In this document: positions 6,639-16,541 of the stretch, one piece after another
Layout: each line of letters starts with the position of its first letter
Position numbering within the stretch: the stretch's first letter is position 1
DNA from: an uncultured Bacillota bacterium
Lineage (GTDB): Bacteria; Bacillota; JAAYKD01
DNA length: 18,023 bases
NCBI GenBank assembly: GCA_937897315.1
Contig: CALCNS010000207.1
Span: 1-18,023, forward strand
Direction: 5' to 3'
Notes under the pieces: generated by a model
Databases searched by the model: none
Told to the model about the DNA's origin: nothing
What the model saw: only the letters and a program-made list of their open reading frames with translations
Program-made: the position numbers and the translations under genes

Positions 6639-6857
6639 CGAGTAAATACCGGAGGGGGGAGCCACATAACGGATTCCCAGGCAGCCCCCTACCCCTTTGG
6701 GGGTTATATACCCGTTTGAATCTGCGTTTTTTTACGTGAAGGCCCACACTGCTGTCCAATAAAAAAGCTGTGGAGAATAGACCTTCCCCACCCGGTCAAA
6801 ATTCAAACAATTGACTTTACAACTAAACCCAACCTTACATTGAAAGGAGAAATCGCT
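6639..6857 (+). other. 219-bp gap between the capsid and TnpW-like genes
   Basis: A GGAGGGGGG ribosome-site-like sequence just after the capsid stop is followed by ATA (6666) and 17 open codons (ITDSQAAPYPFGGYIPV), then TGA at 6717. The same frame is open again from 6720 into the TnpW-like gene. This could be the remnant of a further phage gene with start and stop mutations. A short C5/G5 inverted repeat (6685-6689 with 6699-6703) has no T-run and is a weak attenuator at best. Confidence 0.35.
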
Positions 6858-7019
6858 ATGGAAGAAAAGACTGTGAACATTACCGAGAAAGTAATCGGAG
6901 ACACACTATATAGGATTGAATCATCAATCAGTAGCACTGCGAAAGAAACTGCTTATGAGAAATTAAAACGCATGATCCTTAACGATGTTACCAATCAAGA
7001 AACCAAGAAGGTTTCATAG
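6858..7019 (+). CDS. tnpW: TnpW-like small transposon protein
   Basis: A 53-aa protein with ATG at 6858 behind AAAGGAG. It reads VIGDTLYRIESSISSTAKETAYEKLKRMI, matching the pattern recalled for TnpW-family proteins (a short strand pair, an S-x-T-A/S-K-E-T motif, then a helix). It sits 77 nt upstream of a TnpX-like recombinase, the same neighbour as tnpW in Tn4451-family elements. Its molecular role is not known to me. The family call rests on remembered motifs and context. Confidence 0.65.
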   Translation: MEEKTVNITEKVIGDTLYRIESSISSTAKETAYEKLKRMILNDVTNQETKKVS

Positions 7020-7051
7020 CGAAAAATAACTTGACTTCTTCACAGTAGTAA

Positions 7052-8796
<1,745 letters not shown>

Positions 8797-8830
8797 ACTT
8801 CAGAGATTATGAATCCCTTTGTAGAGCCAC

Positions 8831-9352
8831 TCAATGGGTGAGCCTTTTTTGATACTTCATCACTTGAGGTGCTGCGATAATAAACCAAGGAGCAAACTGC
8901 TCGGGGTGATGTGTCAGCTCGCTTTCGAGTTCTTCAAAAGTAATCCACTTCATTTGGGATGCTTCTTCTGGATTTGCTTGAAAAGTACCACTATATTGAC
9001 CCACATAAACATGATCCAGTTCATATTCAATCAAGCCATTTTCAAACACCGCCCGATAATGAAAGGAGAACAAAGGGTGAACCGGGCATTGTATCGCTGT
9101 TTCCTCAAGTAATCTTCGCTCTACCGCCAAATCTAAAGATTCTCCTACTCGAGGATGCGAACAACAAGTATTCGCCCACAACCCGGCGGAATGATACTTA
9201 TGCTCGGCCCTTTTCTGAATCAGCATTTGGTTCCCCTGCAACAAAAACACAGAAAATGCTCGATGGAGTAACCCTTGTTGGTGCACTTTCCATTTTCCTT
9301 CCGGCCCAATCGGATGGTCTTCCAGATCGACTAAAACCAATAAATCTTCCAT
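8831..9352 (-). CDS. idi: Isopentenyl-diphosphate delta-isomerase, type 1
   Basis: A 173-aa Nudix-fold enzyme that interconverts isopentenyl and dimethylallyl diphosphate for isoprenoid synthesis in the cytoplasm. Visible marks are metal-binding H24 and H30 in VHQQGLLHRAFSVF, the catalytic-Cys region NTCCSHP (61-67), the Nudix-like helix LDLAVERRLLEETA, and the acidic pair E109 and E111 in IEYELDH that aligns with E114/E116 of the E. coli enzyme. Length fits the family, so the neighbouring element has not cut it. The ATG at 9352 lies 10 nt after the rsmG stop, with an AAAGGA site overlapping that stop, making it the last gene of the leftward operon. The alternative of a generic Nudix hydrolase is unlikely given the NTCCSHP motif. 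Confidence 0.88.
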   Translation of the reverse strand: MEDLLVLVDLEDHPIGPEGKWKVHQQGLLHRAFSVFLLQGNQMLIQKRAEHKYHSAGLWANTCCSHPRVGESLDLAVERRLLEETAIQCPVHPLFSFHYRAVFENGLIEYELDHVYVGQYSGTFQANPEEASQMKWITFEELESELTHHPEQFAPWFIIAAPQVMKYQKRLTH

Positions 9353-9362
9353 ATTTTTCCTT

Positions 9363-10082
9363 TCAAAGCGGTTTGTTCTTTACCACTCCGGCGGCTCGGG
9401 GATATTTGGCCGGTGTTTGCCTCAATTTTTTCACAAGTAGCAATCTTCGTTCTTGTTCACTGAAAGGTAATTGAAAACAACAATCCCGCTCTGCTTTCCC
9501 ACCTAACAGGTGTAGAGCGTTTTGTGAAACGGCTAGTTCTTCAGTGAGCGAAGGTCCTTTCATCGCCAAAAAGCGTCCCCCTGAGCGCACATACGGCAAA
9601 CAGTATTCCAGCAATACCGGCAAGGGAGCAACTGCTCTGGCAACCGCGAGGTCAAATCTTTCTCGATATAAGGCATTATGTGCTCCATCTTCGGCTCTAT
9701 GGTGTACCAAATGAGCCGTTAAGTCCAATTTGCTTAGCAACTCTTCTAAAAAATTCAATCGTTTCTTTAAGGAGTCTAAAAGTGTCAATTGAATATTGGG
9801 TTCCATGATTAACAGCGGTACTCCCGGAAATCCCGCACCGGTTCCAATATCAATCAACGACATCCCAGGTCGCAGCGGTGCAACTTGCATGACAGACAAC
9901 GAGTCGAGAAAATGCTTCTCCATCACTTCTTCTTCTTCTGTCAAAGCAGTTAAATTGACCTTTTCGTTATATTGCAAGAGAAAATCTAAGTATATGGAAA
10001 AACGTTGTAGTTGTTTTTCCTGTAAATCAATACCCCACACTGCTGCTCCCAGCTTAAACTTAGCGACAATATCCTCTTTCAT
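9363..10082 (-). CDS. rsmG: 16S rRNA (guanine-527 N7)-methyltransferase RsmG
   Basis: A 239-aa SAM-dependent methyltransferase (GidB) acting on the 530 loop of 16S rRNA. The SAM motif [14 protein letters not shown] lies at 78-90, preceded by the family-typical YNEKVNLTA and [26 protein letters not shown] and FLAMKGPS follow, as in RsmG. The start is ATG at 10082, whose first bases overlap the mnmG stop as ATGA, with AAAGGAG 7 nt upstream inside mnmG. A longer frame from 10118 would lie within mnmG and lacks a site. It is translationally coupled to mnmG. Confidence 0.95.
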   Translation of the reverse strand: MKEDIVAKFKLGAAVWGIDLQEKQLQRFSIYLDFLLQYNEKVNLTALTEEEEVMEKHFLDSLSVMQVAPLRPGMSLIDIGTGAGFPGVPLLIMEPNIQLTLLDSLKKRLNFLEELLSKLDLTAHLVHHRAEDGAHNALYRERFDLAVARAVAPLPVLLEYCLPYVRSGGRFLAMKGPSLTEELAVSQNALHLLGGKAERDCCFQLPFSEQERRLLLVKKLRQTPAKYPRAAGVVKNKPL

Positions 10083-11956
10083 ATGATTTCTCCTTTTCGC
10101 CGCTGCTGTTCCAACCAAATCATCAATACCGATATATCGGCTGGGCTGACTCCCGAGATTCTGGAAGCCTGACCAATGTTGCGCGGCTTCACTCGAAGCA
10201 ATTTTTCTCGTGCTTCCTTAGAGATTCCATGTATGTCTTCATACGCAATGTTTTCCGAAAGTGCTACACCTTCCATGCGCTTCTGTCGTTCCACTTGTTC
10301 CATTTGTTGTCGAATGTAGCCGGAATACACAACTTCTACTTCAATTTGCTCCAAAACATCCAAAGGCAGCGTCGATAAAACACGATCAAAGGGTAAAACA
10401 AACTGAATGTCGAGTTGCGGTCTGCGTAATAGCGCTGCCAACGATACTCCATGTTCCAGCGGAGTCGTTCCCGCCTTTTCTAAAGCTTGATTTAGTTGTT
10501 CACTGGGAGGAAGATACGTTTTCTCCATTCTCTCGATTTGCTCATCAACGATGCGTATTTTATCTTTGAATTGTTGATATCGCTCTAAGTGTATCAAGCC
10601 CAATCGATATCCCTCTTCTGTTAATCTGCGATCCGCATTGTCTTGCCGAAGTAAAAGTCTGTATTCAGACCGAGCGGTCATCAAGCGGTAAGGTTCATTC
10701 GTACCTTTGGTAATCAAATCGTCAATAAGAACTCCAATATAGGCTTGTGAACGAGATAAAACAAAGGCTTCTTGATTTCTCAATGACAACACCGCGTTGA
10801 TTCCGGCTACCAATCCTTGTGCTGCTGCCTCCTCATATCCTGAAGTCCCATTTAGCTGTCCTACTGAATATAAACCTGGTATGCTTTTAACTTCTAAAGT
10901 CGCTTTTAGTTCCAATGGGTCGATACAATCGTATTCAATGGCATATCCCGGACGCATCATCTCCACGTTCTCTAACCCCGGTATGGATCTCAAAAAAGAA
11001 AGTTGGATGTCTATGGGTAAACTAGTCGACATACCCTGAACATACATTTCGTCAGTTTCCATTCCTGTCGGTTCCAAAAACAGCTGATGCCTCTCTTTAT
11101 CACGGAAACGCATCACTTTATCTTCTATACTAGGACAATATCTAGGACCGGTCCCCTCAATTGCGCCAGAGAACAGGGGAGCACGATGAATATTATCGCG
11201 AATAATGGAATGTGTTTCCTCGGTGGTCCAAGTCAACCAGCAACTTCGCATGGGGAGACTGGGATATTTGCTTTCAAAACTAAATTTTAAAGGGTATTCT
11301 TCTCCCTTTTGTTCGAGCATTTTACTAAAATCCAAGGACTTTCCAGCCACTCTAGCCGGTGTTCCCGTCTTAAACCTTCTAAGGGGTAACCGTAGATCTT
11401 TCAAACTCTGACTTAGCTTCTGAGAGGGTTTTAACCCGTCTGGTCCAGAACTCTCCTGATGCTCTCCGATGATGATTTTCCCCATAAGGAATGTACCTGT
11501 CGCTAGAATTATTTTTGGAGCAGTAAATTGTAATCCCAATTCCGTCCGAATTCCATAGACTTGACCATGATCCACCAATAAATCTTCTACCATTCCTTGC
11601 TTTAAGGTCAAATTGTCCTGTTCTTCTAGAACCTGTTTCATATATCTTAAGTATAAGACACGATCCACTTGGGCTCTTAAGGATTGCACCGCGGGCCCTT
11701 TGCTGGTGTTTAATCTCCGCATTTGTATGGAACAAGCATCTGTTGCGCGTCCTATTTCGCCACCTAAAGCGTCGATTTCCCGAATCAAATGGCTTTTAGC
11801 CGGTCCACCCATAGCCGGATTACAGGGTAATTGTGCTATAAAATCCAAACTAATCGTAAATATTAAAGTGCGTGCGCCCATTCTTGAAGCGGCCAAAGCA
11901 GCTTCGCATCCGGCATGCCCGGCACCAACCACAATAACATCATAGTCATAATTCAT
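10079..11956 (-). CDS. mnmG: tRNA U34 5-carboxymethylaminomethyl synthesis enzyme MnmG
   Basis: A 625-aa FAD protein (GidA) that with MnmE installs cmnm5 at U34 of tRNAs reading split codon boxes. The FAD-binding GAGHAG lies at 11-16. Family blocks include [47 protein letters not shown]-like [20 protein letters not shown] and [17 protein letters not shown], with a complete C-terminal MnmE-interacting domain ending LLMIWLEQ-like [16 protein letters not shown]. The start is ATG at 11956, with AAGGGG overlapping the mnmE stop 8 nt upstream. A GTG at 11965 would sit directly on that site. The 4-base overlap with rsmG indicates coupling. Confidence 0.95.
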   Translation of the reverse strand: MNYDYDVIVVGAGHAGCEAALAASRMGARTLIFTISLDFIAQLPCNPAMGGPAKSHLIREIDALGGEIGRATDACSIQMRRLNTSKGPAVQSLRAQVDRVLYLRYMKQVLEEQDNLTLKQGMVEDLLVDHGQVYGIRTELGLQFTAPKIILATGTFLMGKIIIGEHQESSGPDGLKPSQKLSQSLKDLRLPLRRFKTGTPARVAGKSLDFSKMLEQKGEEYPLKFSFESKYPSLPMRSCWLTWTTEETHSIIRDNIHRAPLFSGAIEGTGPRYCPSIEDKVMRFRDKERHQLFLEPTGMETDEMYVQGMSTSLPIDIQLSFLRSIPGLENVEMMRPGYAIEYDCIDPLELKATLEVKSIPGLYSVGQLNGTSGYEEAAAQGLVAGINAVLSLRNQEAFVLSRSQAYIGVLIDDLITKGTNEPYRLMTARSEYRLLLRQDNADRRLTEEGYRLGLIHLERYQQFKDKIRIVDEQIERMEKTYLPPSEQLNQALEKAGTTPLEHGVSLAALLRRPQLDIQFVLPFDRVLSTLPLDVLEQIEVEVVYSGYIRQQMEQVERQKRMEGVALSENIAYEDIHGISKEAREKLLRVKPRNIGQASRISGVSPADISVLMIWLEQQRRKGEII

Positions 11957-11968
11957 TCCGGACACCCC

Positions 11969-13354
11969 TTATTTCCCTACGCAGAATTGTTCAAAAATTG
12001 TTTGAATAATATCTTCAGAGGCAGTTTCACCAACAATGGAAGCTAGCGCCAAATAAGCATCCCTAAGATGGATGACGTAGCAGTCTTCAGGCCAATGACT
12101 TTCCACCGCCGTTTTACACAGAAGCAATTGCTCCATTGCCTTTGCTACTTTCTCTTGATGCCAAAGCTTTGTCAATACCGGCTGATTATTGGCTACCGCT
12201 TTTCCCGAGAAAACCTCTTGTCGTATGGCTTCTCGTAAGTCCCCTAGTCCTTGACCTTGAGCTGCCGCAATGAAGACCGGCCTGTGTGGTATACCCAATC
12301 GATGTAAGGACTCCGCCAGTTCTCTACCATCGGATAAGTCCGTTTTATTCATAACCGGAATCATGGATCTCTTTCGAATCATTTCTGCTAATTCGTAGTC
12401 TTCTGGTTGCAGGACTTCGTTAGCATCCATGACCCAAAGCACTAAATCTGCAGATTCAATCGCTGCTCTCGTTCTTGCCATGCCCAATTGTTCAATCTCG
12501 TCTTCACTTTCGTGCAGACCGGCTGTATCAATAAGGCGCACGACAATCCCTTCTAATTGTAATCTCTCTTCCAAGACATCCCGAGTTGTTCCGGCTCGAG
12601 CGGTCACTATCGCCCGATCTTCTCCTAAAAGGCTGTTAAGCAAAGATGATTTCCCAACATTGGGTCTACCCGCGATGACCACTTTTAGCCCTTGCCGAAT
12701 GATTCTTCCTTGCTGTGCAGTATCTGCTAACTCTTGAAGTTGTGCCATCAAATCATCCAATACTTGTAGCATGGCATCGCTATCGAGGGCATCATAATCT
12801 TCAGGGAAATCTAAACTAACCTCAATCGAAGCAATGAGATGTAGGATTCTTGTAATTGCTTTTCGGATAAAACGGCCCAAGAGCCCATCCAACTGATTCA
12901 TCGCTTGTGCCGCTCCGGCACTACTGTTCGCTTGAATCAAATCCATAACTGCTTCGGCTTGAGTTAAATCCAATCTTCCGTTTAGGAACGCTCGTTTTGT
13001 AAACTCACCTGCTTCTGCAGCGGTGACGCCTTGATCCAATAGCATTGTTAGCACGTTCTGTAAAACTACAATACCCCCATGCGTCTGAATCTCAACGATA
13101 TCTTCACCCGTATAACTGTGTGGAGCCTGAAAGTAAAAACAAATCACTTCATCTACTTTTTTAAACGCAACAGGATCCATAACATACCCGTGATAAACCA
13201 CTCTGGGTTTCATGGTCTGATTCTTTAAGCCAGGGATCCTAAGTATTTTCATAGCGGTCGGTAATGCTTGAGCTCCACTGATGCGAATAATTCCAATTCC
13301 ACCTTCTCCGGGCGGGGTTGAAATTGCCGCAATGGTTTCTATGGATGTCCACAT
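11969..13354 (-). CDS. mnmE: tRNA modification GTPase MnmE
   Basis: A 461-aa GTPase (TrmE), partner of MnmG in wobble-uridine modification. It has an N-terminal formyl-THF-binding domain (1-118) with the typical start IAAISTPPGEGGIGIIRISG. A helical domain surrounds the inserted G domain, which has G1 GRPNVGKS (229-236), G2 TTRD (256-259), G3 DTAG (276-279) and G4 NKTD (336-339). The C-terminal CVGK (458-461) is a conservative version of the CIGK motif carrying the catalytic cysteine. The ATG at 13354 has AAAGGTAGGA upstream. The stop is 12 nt from the mnmG ATG. Confidence 0.95.
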   Translation of the reverse strand: MWTSIETIAAISTPPGEGGIGIIRISGAQALPTAMKILRIPGLKNQTMKPRVVYHGYVMDPVAFKKVDEVICFYFQAPHSYTGEDIVEIQTHGGIVVLQNVLTMLLDQGVTAAEAGEFTKRAFLNGRLDLTQAEAVMDLIQANSSAGAAQAMNQLDGLLGRFIRKAITRILHLIASIEVSLDFPEDYDALDSDAMLQVLDDLMAQLQELADTAQQGRIIRQGLKVVIAGRPNVGKSSLLNSLLGEDRAIVTARAGTTRDVLEERLQLEGIVVRLIDTAGLHESEDEIEQLGMARTRAAIESADLVLWVMDANEVLQPEDYELAEMIRKRSMIPVMNKTDLSDGRELAESLHRLGIPHRPVFIAAAQGQGLGDLREAIRQEVFSGKAVANNQPVLTKLWHQEKVAKAMEQLLLCKTAVESHWPEDCYVIHLRDAYLALASIVGETASEDIIQTIFEQFCVGK

Positions 13355-13396
13355 AGGATCCTACCTTTCTTTATCACGTTCTCATTAAGGATGAGA

Positions 13397-13428
13397 AAAG
13401 CATAGCTAGTTTACACACGCTATGCTTT
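13397..13428 (-). terminator. Hairpin between jag and mnmE, weak terminator or attenuator
   Basis: AAAGCATAGC (13397-13406) and GCTATGCTTT (13419-13428) form a perfect 10-bp stem with a 12-nt loop. Leftward, the stem is followed by TTTTC only. It could reduce read-through from jag into mnmE without stopping it. Confidence 0.5.
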
Positions 13429-13458
13429 GGTTGCAGCCCCTCAAGCAGGAGCGCGTTT

Positions 13459-14412
13459 TTATACTCTTTTGTAAATCACTACATGACGGAATGCGTCTTC
13501 GCCGGCAGATTCGGTATACACTCCGGCATGCTCTTGTAAAGCCATGTGAATCAAGCGACGTTCCCTCGGTGACATAGGTTCCAATGCGACGGATTTACCG
13601 CTTTGTTCCACTTCACCTGCCAACCGTTGCGCTAATCTCAATAAGGTTTCTTCCCGTCGTTTACGATAATCTCCAACGTTTAAGGTTACACGAACGTGGT
13701 CATCTTTTCCACGATTCACCACGACCGTCAATAAATACTGGAAAGCATCTAATGTAGATCCCCGCTTGCCTATCAACATACCCAAATCATCTGCATCCCC
13801 AGATAGATTGACAAAAATGCCATCTTCGTCGGTTCTGACATTCACTTTACACTTCAGTTTCATGGCTTGAATGAGCTGGTCCGCAAATTCATATGCCTTC
13901 TTCGGTGCTTCTTCGATTGGAATTGGCCAAGATTCATCTTCGGTTCGGGATATTCGTTTATGATCTCGACGCATGGGTGGTCTTGAGCTGGTTTCCGGTC
14001 GTGTATTGGTTTTGTTTCGGCGAAGAGATTTGTTCTCGATTTTTTCGTAAATCGGTGGTTCTTTTTCTGTTTTAGGAGAAATCTTCTCTTGAGGAAGAGC
14101 AGAAATCGCCGGTTTTACTTCTGGTTTAGGGGGAATGGGTTTTACCGGTGCGGCTTTCTTTTCCGGTGCACGTTCTTCTGGTTTCATACTCATATTCAAA
14201 TCTGCTTTAATCATCTCTGCAAAGGAAACTTTCTCTTCACTTTGCACTTCAGTTAAGCGAACATGTGCCGCTTTCGCACCTAAGCCCAAAAACCCTTTGC
14301 TGCCTGGTTCAATAATCTCTACCCGAACCTGGTCTCTGTTGAGTTGCAGTTCTTGCAGACCGGACCAAATGGCCTCGTCTACCGTCTTCGCTTTTTTTTC
14401 GATTGAACGCAT
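13459..14412 (-). CDS. khpB: RNA-binding protein KhpB (Jag/EloR)
   Basis: A 317-aa Jag-family protein linked in other Bacillota to cell elongation and small-RNA binding. It has a Jag-N domain (1-52, with VEIIEPGSKGFLGLGAKAAHVRL). A long basic, proline-rich linker (about 60-170) follows. A KH domain has the GKRG loop at 215-218 and LDAFQYLLTVVVNR. The R3H domain has R285-xxx-H289 in SPRERRLIHMAL. It lies directly after yidC, the conserved arrangement. The start is ATG at 14412, with AAAGGA rather far (12 nt) upstream. The linker is longer than in compact Jag proteins. Confidence 0.93.
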   Translation of the reverse strand: MRSIEKKAKTVDEAIWSGLQELQLNRDQVRVEIIEPGSKGFLGLGAKAAHVRLTEVQSEEKVSFAEMIKADLNMSMKPEERAPEKKAAPVKPIPPKPEVKPAISALPQEKISPKTEKEPPIYEKIENKSLRRNKTNTRPETSSRPPMRRDHKRISRTEDESWPIPIEEAPKKAYEFADQLIQAMKLKCKVNVRTDEDGIFVNLSGDADDLGMLIGKRGSTLDAFQYLLTVVVNRGKDDHVRVTLNVGDYRKRREETLLRLAQRLAGEVEQSGKSVALEPMSPRERRLIHMALQEHAGVYTESAGEDAFRHVVIYKRV

Positions 14413-14445
14413 GATGTCACATCATCCTTTCTAAGAAAGCGAAAC

Positions 14446-15111
14446 CTATTTTTTTGTATCGGCATTTTCCTCCGCAATAGGTGACACTGTGATAAATCGT
14501 CCTACAATTAAGCTTTGAGCCATATAAGCTAATTGACTGACTGCCCAATAAATTCCTAAACTGGCCGGTTGACTCCAGCAAATCCAAGTCATCATCGCCG
14601 GCATCATCATAACGGTTGTTCTTTGTTTGGGATCTTTCGTTAATCCGGAAGCCCAAGACTGTAAATAAGAAGCCACGCCTGCTAGGATTGGCAAAATTCG
14701 ATATGGATCGATTTCTGCTAAGTTGCTAATCCACAAGAATGCACTTGCAGGTCCTTCTGGAAAAGAGATATTTCTAAAAACAGATAGAACAGCAATAAAA
14801 ATGGGTAACTGTAATAACGTTGGTAAACAACCCGCCAAGGGATTGATGCCATACTTTTTCCACAGTTCTTGGGTGGCTGCGTTAATTTTTTCTGGATTTC
14901 CTTTAAACTTCTCGTTAATCTCGTTTAGCTGGGGTTGCAACAAAAGCGTTGCTTTGCTTTGTTTTACCGAAGCAATTCGAGTCGGGGTTAACAAAGCGGT
15001 GAAAATAACTGTAAATAAGATAATGGCTAATCCATAGTTCCCGGTAATGGAAAAGCACCAATCCAGTGCCACCTGAGCAATCTCAGTGATTGCATTCATA
15101 ATCTGGCTCAT
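14446..15111 (-). CDS. yidC: Membrane protein insertase YidC/SpoIIIJ type
   Basis: A 221-aa Oxa1-superfamily insertase of the short Gram-positive type. A first core membrane helix is at about 24-43, followed by the cytoplasmic coiled-coil hairpin (TPTRIASVKQSKATLLLQPQ, KFKGNPEKINAATQELWKKYG), then NPLAGCLPTLLQLPIFIAVLSVFRNIS and further helices to about 205. No lipobox cysteine is seen near the N-terminus. The ATG at 15111 has AGAGGAG at 6 nt. A longer frame from 15210 overlaps yidD and lacks a site. The residue aligned with the groove arginine of YidC (R366 in E. coli) is Thr38 here. The flanking yidD and jag genes support the call. Confidence 0.93.
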   Translation of the reverse strand: MSQIMNAITEIAQVALDWCFSITGNYGLAIILFTVIFTALLTPTRIASVKQSKATLLLQPQLNEINEKFKGNPEKINAATQELWKKYGINPLAGCLPTLLQLPIFIAVLSVFRNISFPEGPASAFLWISNLAEIDPYRILPILAGVASYLQSWASGLTKDPKQRTTVMMMPAMMTWICWSQPASLGIYWAVSQLAYMAQSLIVGRFITVSPIAEENADTKK

Positions 15112-15187
15112 AACATGCTCCTCTCTGCAAAAGCAGGGAAATATATCTATTACAAACGAGGTCAATCGTTCGAAAGATTCCAAATCC

Positions 15188-15397
15188 TTATGGAACCGGG
15201 TCGTATCCACCCGGATGCCAAGGGCCGCATTTCAATATGCGCTTCATTCCTAACCACGAGCCCTTCAGAGCTCCGTATTTTTGAATGGCTTCATAGGCAT
15301 ATAAAGAACAGGTCGGTTGAAATCGGCAACTTGGAGCTTTCCATGGAGAGATATATTGCCGATACATCCGAATTCCGCTCAATAAAACGCCTTTCAT
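15188..15397 (-). CDS. yidD: Membrane protein insertion efficiency factor YidD
   Basis: A 69-aa protein with the YidD signature [20 protein letters not shown], then [13 protein letters not shown] and [24 protein letters not shown], including the three conserved cysteines. An amphipathic N-terminal segment fits peripheral membrane attachment. It assists YidC-dependent insertion. The ATG at 15397 is preferred because an AGGTG site overlapping the rnpA stop lies 6 nt upstream. A GTG at 15406 would sit on that site. Confidence 0.92.
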   Translation of the reverse strand: MKGVLLSGIRMYRQYISPWKAPSCRFQPTCSLYAYEAIQKYGALKGSWLGMKRILKCGPWHPGGYDPVP

Positions 15398-15406
15398 CAC
15401 ATTCAC

Positions 15407-15769
15407 CTATGCTTTACTATTGCTTTTTAACCACGAAATGGCCTTCTTCTCACAATATGTGTACGCTTCCCGAATATCATGAAACCGACCATCCAATGCC
15501 GGTTTGCGAATCATGACGATAATATCACAGTCGCTAAAATAATCCGGTCTACCATAAAGTCGAACCACTTCTTTTAATTGGCGCCTCACTCGATTGCGTT
15601 GCACCGCATTGCCGATCTTTTTTCCGGCAGCAAAGCCAATTCGTCCATTATTGATACCGGGACGTTTTAAGAGATATAAAACTAAACTAGGATGAACAAA
15701 AAAACGCCCTTTTTCGTATACCTTTTGAAAATCACGGTTCTTTTGTAATCGAATCCAGCGCTTTTTCAA
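15407..15769 (-). CDS. rnpA: Ribonuclease P protein component
   Basis: A 120-aa basic protein subunit of RNase P, which with its RNA trims the 5' leader of pre-tRNAs. It opens with RLQKNRDFQKVYEKGRFF, and the RNR motif helix RNRVRRQLKEVVR lies at 58-70, preceded by KKIGNAVQ. The position between rpmH and yidD is canonical. The length is normal. The ATG at 15769 has an AGGTGAT site upstream. Confidence 0.95.
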   Translation of the reverse strand: MKKRWIRLQKNRDFQKVYEKGRFFVHPSLVLYLLKRPGINNGRIGFAAGKKIGNAVQRNRVRRQLKEVVRLYGRPDYFSDCDIIVMIRKPALDGRFHDIREAYTYCEKKAISWLKSNSKA

Positions 15770-15826
15770 ATCATCACCTGTTTCCCCATCGTGGCTTAAA
15801 CTTTGCTCCTTGTTTCACACGAATAA

Positions 15827-15850
15827 GGGACCTATGAAAACATGGGTCCC
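15827..15850 (-). promoter_or_regulatory. Strong hairpin in the rpmH-rnpA spacer
   Basis: GGGACCTATG (15827-15836) and CATGGGTCCC (15841-15850) form a 10-bp stem (one wobble or mismatch pair) closed by a four-base loop, with no T-run on either side. It lies between the rpmH terminator and the rnpA start, so it may be an mRNA processing or stability element. Confidence 0.45.
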
Positions 15851-15871
15851 TATAGATTCTTGCGAACATGG

Positions 15872-15899
15872 AAAAAAAGACCACCCAAGTGGCCTTTTT
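15872..15899 (-). terminator. Terminator after rpmH
   Basis: On the minus strand GGCCAC and GTGGTC (15894-15889 with 15884-15879) pair around a TTGG loop and are followed by seven U (15878-15872). The stem starts right behind the rpmH TAA. It also has a short T-run on the plus strand. Partial termination would give more L34 mRNA than rnpA mRNA. Confidence 0.7.
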
Positions 15900-16032
15900 A
15901 CGCAGTTAATATTTTTCTGCCTTTCAGGCGACGGCGGCGGATGGTTAAGCGACCCCCGTGTGATGACATTCTTTTACGAAAACCATGATCTTTTTTTCTT
16001 TTTCGTACATTGGGCTGAAATGTTCTCAGCAT
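15898..16032 (-). CDS. rpmH: 50S ribosomal protein L34
   Basis: A 44-aa protein, [20 protein letters not shown] followed by [20 protein letters not shown] and ILTA, a full-length L34 with its typical basic composition. The ATG at 16032 has AGGAGG 9 nt upstream. It is the first gene of the leftward block and has its own consensus promoter at 16110-16138. Confidence 0.97.
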   Translation of the reverse strand: MLRTFQPNVRKRKKDHGFRKRMSSHGGRLTIRRRRLKGRKILTA

Positions 16033-16109
16033 TGTCGGACACCTCCTTCTATTACCACTCGTTTGAGGTTATCAAACAAGCATGATGGCAATGACATAGT
16101 ATGAAGTTC

Positions 16110-16138
16110 ATTATAATCGAAAAAATCAATGCTGTCAA
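16110..16138 (-). promoter_or_regulatory. Consensus sigma-A promoter of rpmH
   Basis: On the minus strand TTGACA (16138-16133), a 17-bp spacer and TATAAT (16115-16110): both boxes match consensus exactly. The start point near 16103 leaves a leader of about 70 nt before the rpmH ATG. Confidence 0.85.
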
Positions 16139-16163
16139 TCATTTCGCTTTCTCTTTTATAAAC

Positions 16164-16504
16164 TTACCCACAGCGGTTGAGGAAAAAGGTGTTGATAACT
16201 ACCCCGTCCTATGTTAATATATGGACGATGGGATGTGGATAAGTGTCATTTCTCTTCGAGTTATCCACATAGGTGGACAAGTTTGTTCATAACCCGTCTT
16301 TTTTCCGAAAAAACGCTCTCATATTGCGCAAAAATCAGAGCTTTTCTTCAATATAGGTGCTTATTGACCTTCTTATCCACATTTAACTCTCGAAAGAAGC
16401 AAGAAAACACTCAAAAGTTATCCACATTTTATAAACACATCGTGGATAGTTCGGAGGAAAACTCCCTGGTCTGATTCTTTGAAGTCAACCGTTATTGTGG
16501 ATAT
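16164..16504. other. oriC: Chromosomal replication origin region (oriC) with DnaA boxes
   Basis: Four perfect TTATCCACA boxes lie between rpmH and dnaA: 16234-16242 (minus), 16261-16269, 16373-16381 and 16418-16426 (plus). One-mismatch boxes lie at 16164-16172 (TTACCCACA, plus) and 16496-16504 (minus). AT-rich stretches surround them. The 24-nt dnaA-dnaN gap holds no boxes, so the origin appears to lie wholly upstream of dnaA. Confidence 0.85.
16192..16220 (+). promoter_or_regulatory. Candidate dnaA promoter
   Basis: TTGATA (16192-16197), a 17-bp spacer and TAATAT (16215-16220). A DnaA box starts 14 bp downstream, so autoregulation by DnaA is plausible. The leader to the dnaA ATG would be about 315 nt, so a nearer promoter is possible. 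Confidence 0.4.
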
Positions 16505-16541
16505 CTTTTTTTCATTAAGAAATAGCAAGGATGATGCAACC

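Noticed and set aside
8959..9474. Plus-strand frame of 171 codons across idi and the rsmG end
   Set aside because: It is antisense to two well-supported genes and has no recognisable product or ribosome site.
16441..16449. Additional DnaA box CGTGGATAG
   Set aside because: Two mismatches to the consensus; counted as chance.
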